Part shown: one piece after another, positions 62,988-64,000 of the stretch
How positions within the stretch are numbered: the first letter of the stretch is position 1
How the letters are laid out: each line of letters begins with the position of its first letter
Assembly: GCF_004364285.1 (NCBI RefSeq)
Contig: NZ_SOBE01000005.1
Span: 62,001 to 126,000 of the forward strand
Source of the DNA: Frigoribacterium sp. PhB116
Lineage (GTDB): Bacteria; Actinomycetota; Actinomycetes; Actinomycetales; Microbacteriaceae
DNA: 64,000 nt
Direction of reading: 5' to 3'
Notes under the pieces: model-generated
What the model was told of the DNA's origin: nothing
The model's input: only the letters and a program-made list of their open reading frames with translations
Databases searched by the model: none
Made by a program: the position numbers and the translations under genes

Positions 62988-63440
62988 ATGACCGAAGCTG
63001 CTTCCCCCCGTTCCGAGGCGCTCGAGCTGGCCCTGGCCAGCCAGGACGTCGCCGCCGTCGCGTTCGCCCTGCGGCACGACGTGGTCGTCGTGCCGAAGCT
63101 CGTGGTTCCCCCTGCTGACGCCGAGGCCGACGGTGCTGACGAGGCCGACTCCGCAGCGGACGCGGACTCGGCCGAGCCCGTCTCCGTCGCCGCCGAGCAG
63201 GTGCGCGTCTTCGGCCGCGAGAACACCGACAAGCGCATCCTGCTGCTCTTCTCCTCGGCAGAGGCGTACGCCGCGATGGTCCCGGACGACCCCGACCTCG
63301 AGGTGATGCTCTACGACTCCGACGCGCTGCGGGCGTTCATGGAGGTGCACCTCGACGTGCTCGAGCAGGTCTTCTTCGACATCGCCGGGCCGCACACCAT
63401 GGCCGCCGCCCCCGAGGACCTGCTCAAGGCCCTGAAGTAG
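62988..63440 (+). CDS. SseB-like protein
   Basis: A 150-residue cytosolic protein. The first 45 residues form a helix-rich part (EALELALASQDVAAVAFALRHDVVVVPKLVV). An acidic Ala/Asp-rich insert follows, then the SseB-like end: VFGRENTDKRILLLFSSAEAYAAMVPDDPDLEVMLYDSDALRAFMEVHLDVLEQVFFDIAGPHTMAA. The function of chromosomal SseB-family proteins in actinobacteria is not known. ATG 62988 comes 3 bases after the previous stop. Confidence 0.8.
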   Translation: MTEAASPRSEALELALASQDVAAVAFALRHDVVVVPKLVVPPADAEADGADEADSAADADSAEPVSVAAEQVRVFGRENTDKRILLLFSSAEAYAAMVPDDPDLEVMLYDSDALRAFMEVHLDVLEQVFFDIAGPHTMAAAPEDLLKALK

Positions 63441-63469
63441 CGGGAGCCCGTGATCGACCTGGCGGGCGC

Positions 63470-64000
63470 CTAGAAGGCGCCGTCGAGCTCGCGCTCGCGA
63501 GGCGTGCTGGCCGCGCTGAAGGCGCGGCGCAGCGCCTCGCGCAGGTTGCCCGACTCGGCGTCGACGAGCTGGCTGAAGCCCAGCCGGCCTGCCTCGCTGG
63601 CTCGTTGCCTCGGCGACGACACGGGCCGGATCTCGCCCGCGAGGCTGATCTCGCCGACCGCCGCCATCGTGTGCGGGTAGCTGACGTCGCGGCTGGCGCT
63701 CGCGAGGGCCAGCGCGATCGCCAGGTCGGCCCCCGGCTCGGTGATCTTGATGCCACCGACGGTCGACACGTAGACGTCGGCGTCGCCGAGGCGGATGCCC
63801 GCCCGCCGTTCGAGCACGGCGAGCAACATCGCCACTCGCGAGGAGTCGACGCCGTTGACGACCCGTCGGGGCTGCGGAGTGCTGCTGGCGACGATCAGCG
63901 CCTGGACCTCGACGGGCAGCGCACGCCGCCCCTCCATCGCGATCGTGATGCAGGTGCCGCTGACCGGGGCGCCGCTGCGCGACATGAAGAGCCCGCTGGG
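63470..64000 (-). CDS. radA: DNA repair protein RadA, C-terminal part
   Basis: The last 176 codons of RadA/Sms; the rest lies beyond the window. PSGLF at the edge continues into SGTCITIAMEGRRALPVEVQALI, RRVVNGVDSSRVAMLLAVLERRAGIRLGDADVYVSTVGGIKITEPGADLAIALALASA and AAVGEISLAGEIRPVSS. This is the Lon-protease-like domain (the Ser is not catalytic in RadA). RadA promotes branch migration in recombination. It ends 29 bases from the convergent SseB-like gene. Confidence 0.95.
   Translation of the reverse strand, partial: PSGLFMSRSGAPVSGTCITIAMEGRRALPVEVQALIVASSTPQPRRVVNGVDSSRVAMLLAVLERRAGIRLGDADVYVSTVGGIKITEPGADLAIALALASASRDVSYPHTMAAVGEISLAGEIRPVSSPRQRASEAGRLGFSQLVDAESGNLREALRRAFSAASTPRERELDGAF

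Overview
This is a high-GC actinobacterial chromosome segment, most likely from the family Microbacteriaceae (Frigoribacterium, Curtobacterium or Rathayibacter-like). The grounds are the very GC-rich, tightly packed genes with frequent GTG starts and 4-bp GTGA/ATGA overlaps, the coproporphyrin-dependent heme pathway, the tilS-hpt-ftsH-fol-DUF3180-PH-lysS gene order, and the many genes whose start codon lies exactly 7 bases after a TANNNT box. The genus is inferred. No CRISPR array, rRNA, insertion sequence or prophage was seen.

Layout. 1-3.3 kb: the end of an M13 metallopeptidase, a beta-lactamase-fold protein without catalytic residues, and a Nudix hydrolase. 3.4-16 kb: all nine heme genes from glutamyl-tRNA to heme (hemA, hemE, cgoX, chdC/hemQ, cpfC/hemH, hemC, hemD, hemB, hemL), interrupted by three small envelope-type genes and preceded by an MDR reductase. 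16-28.2 kb: an accessory-looking stretch with four related GntR regulators (beside an ABC ATPase, beside each other, and beside an orphan sugar transferase), an AcuI-like reductase, a flotillin/NfeD pair, phosphofructokinase, TrhO/PNPOx-like genes and an AlkA-like glycosylase.

28.2-35.3 kb: a MarR regulator divergent from a 1209-residue PutA-like protein whose two active sites both look lost, then an Lrp/AsnC regulator divergent from a two-gene arginine/ornithine operon (DDAH-family hydrolase plus ornithine aminotransferase). 35.5-37.7 kb: a membrane glycosyltransferase, a tRNA-Glu/Asp/Phe operon, and a decayed 3'-half copy of tRNA-Phe 182 bp from the real one. 38-52 kb: M23 peptidase, ppa, and the conserved tilS-hpt-ftsH-folP-folB-folK-DUF3180-PH-PH-DUF2520-lysS block. 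folE and panC, which I expect in such blocks, are absent, and FolP has a long disordered N-terminal extension.

52-64 kb: a membrane protein with its YtrA-type regulator, a SigB-like sigma factor with a long untranslated leader, a DUF559/AbiEi-like protein, a RIO-like kinase cut short by an in-frame stop and preceded by a possible leader peptide, NAD kinase, clpC, an ArgA-like acetyltransferase, two small proteins, and the 3' part of radA.

The signals least explained by ordinary annotation are the two pseudoenzymes, the uniform leaderless start spacing used by 16 genes, the repeated AGGAGGCGCGGGYC element at gene ends, the dispersed CAAATGCCGACC repeat, the tRNA-Phe fragment, and the interrupted RIO kinase. 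All similarity statements come from reading translations by eye; no database search was run.
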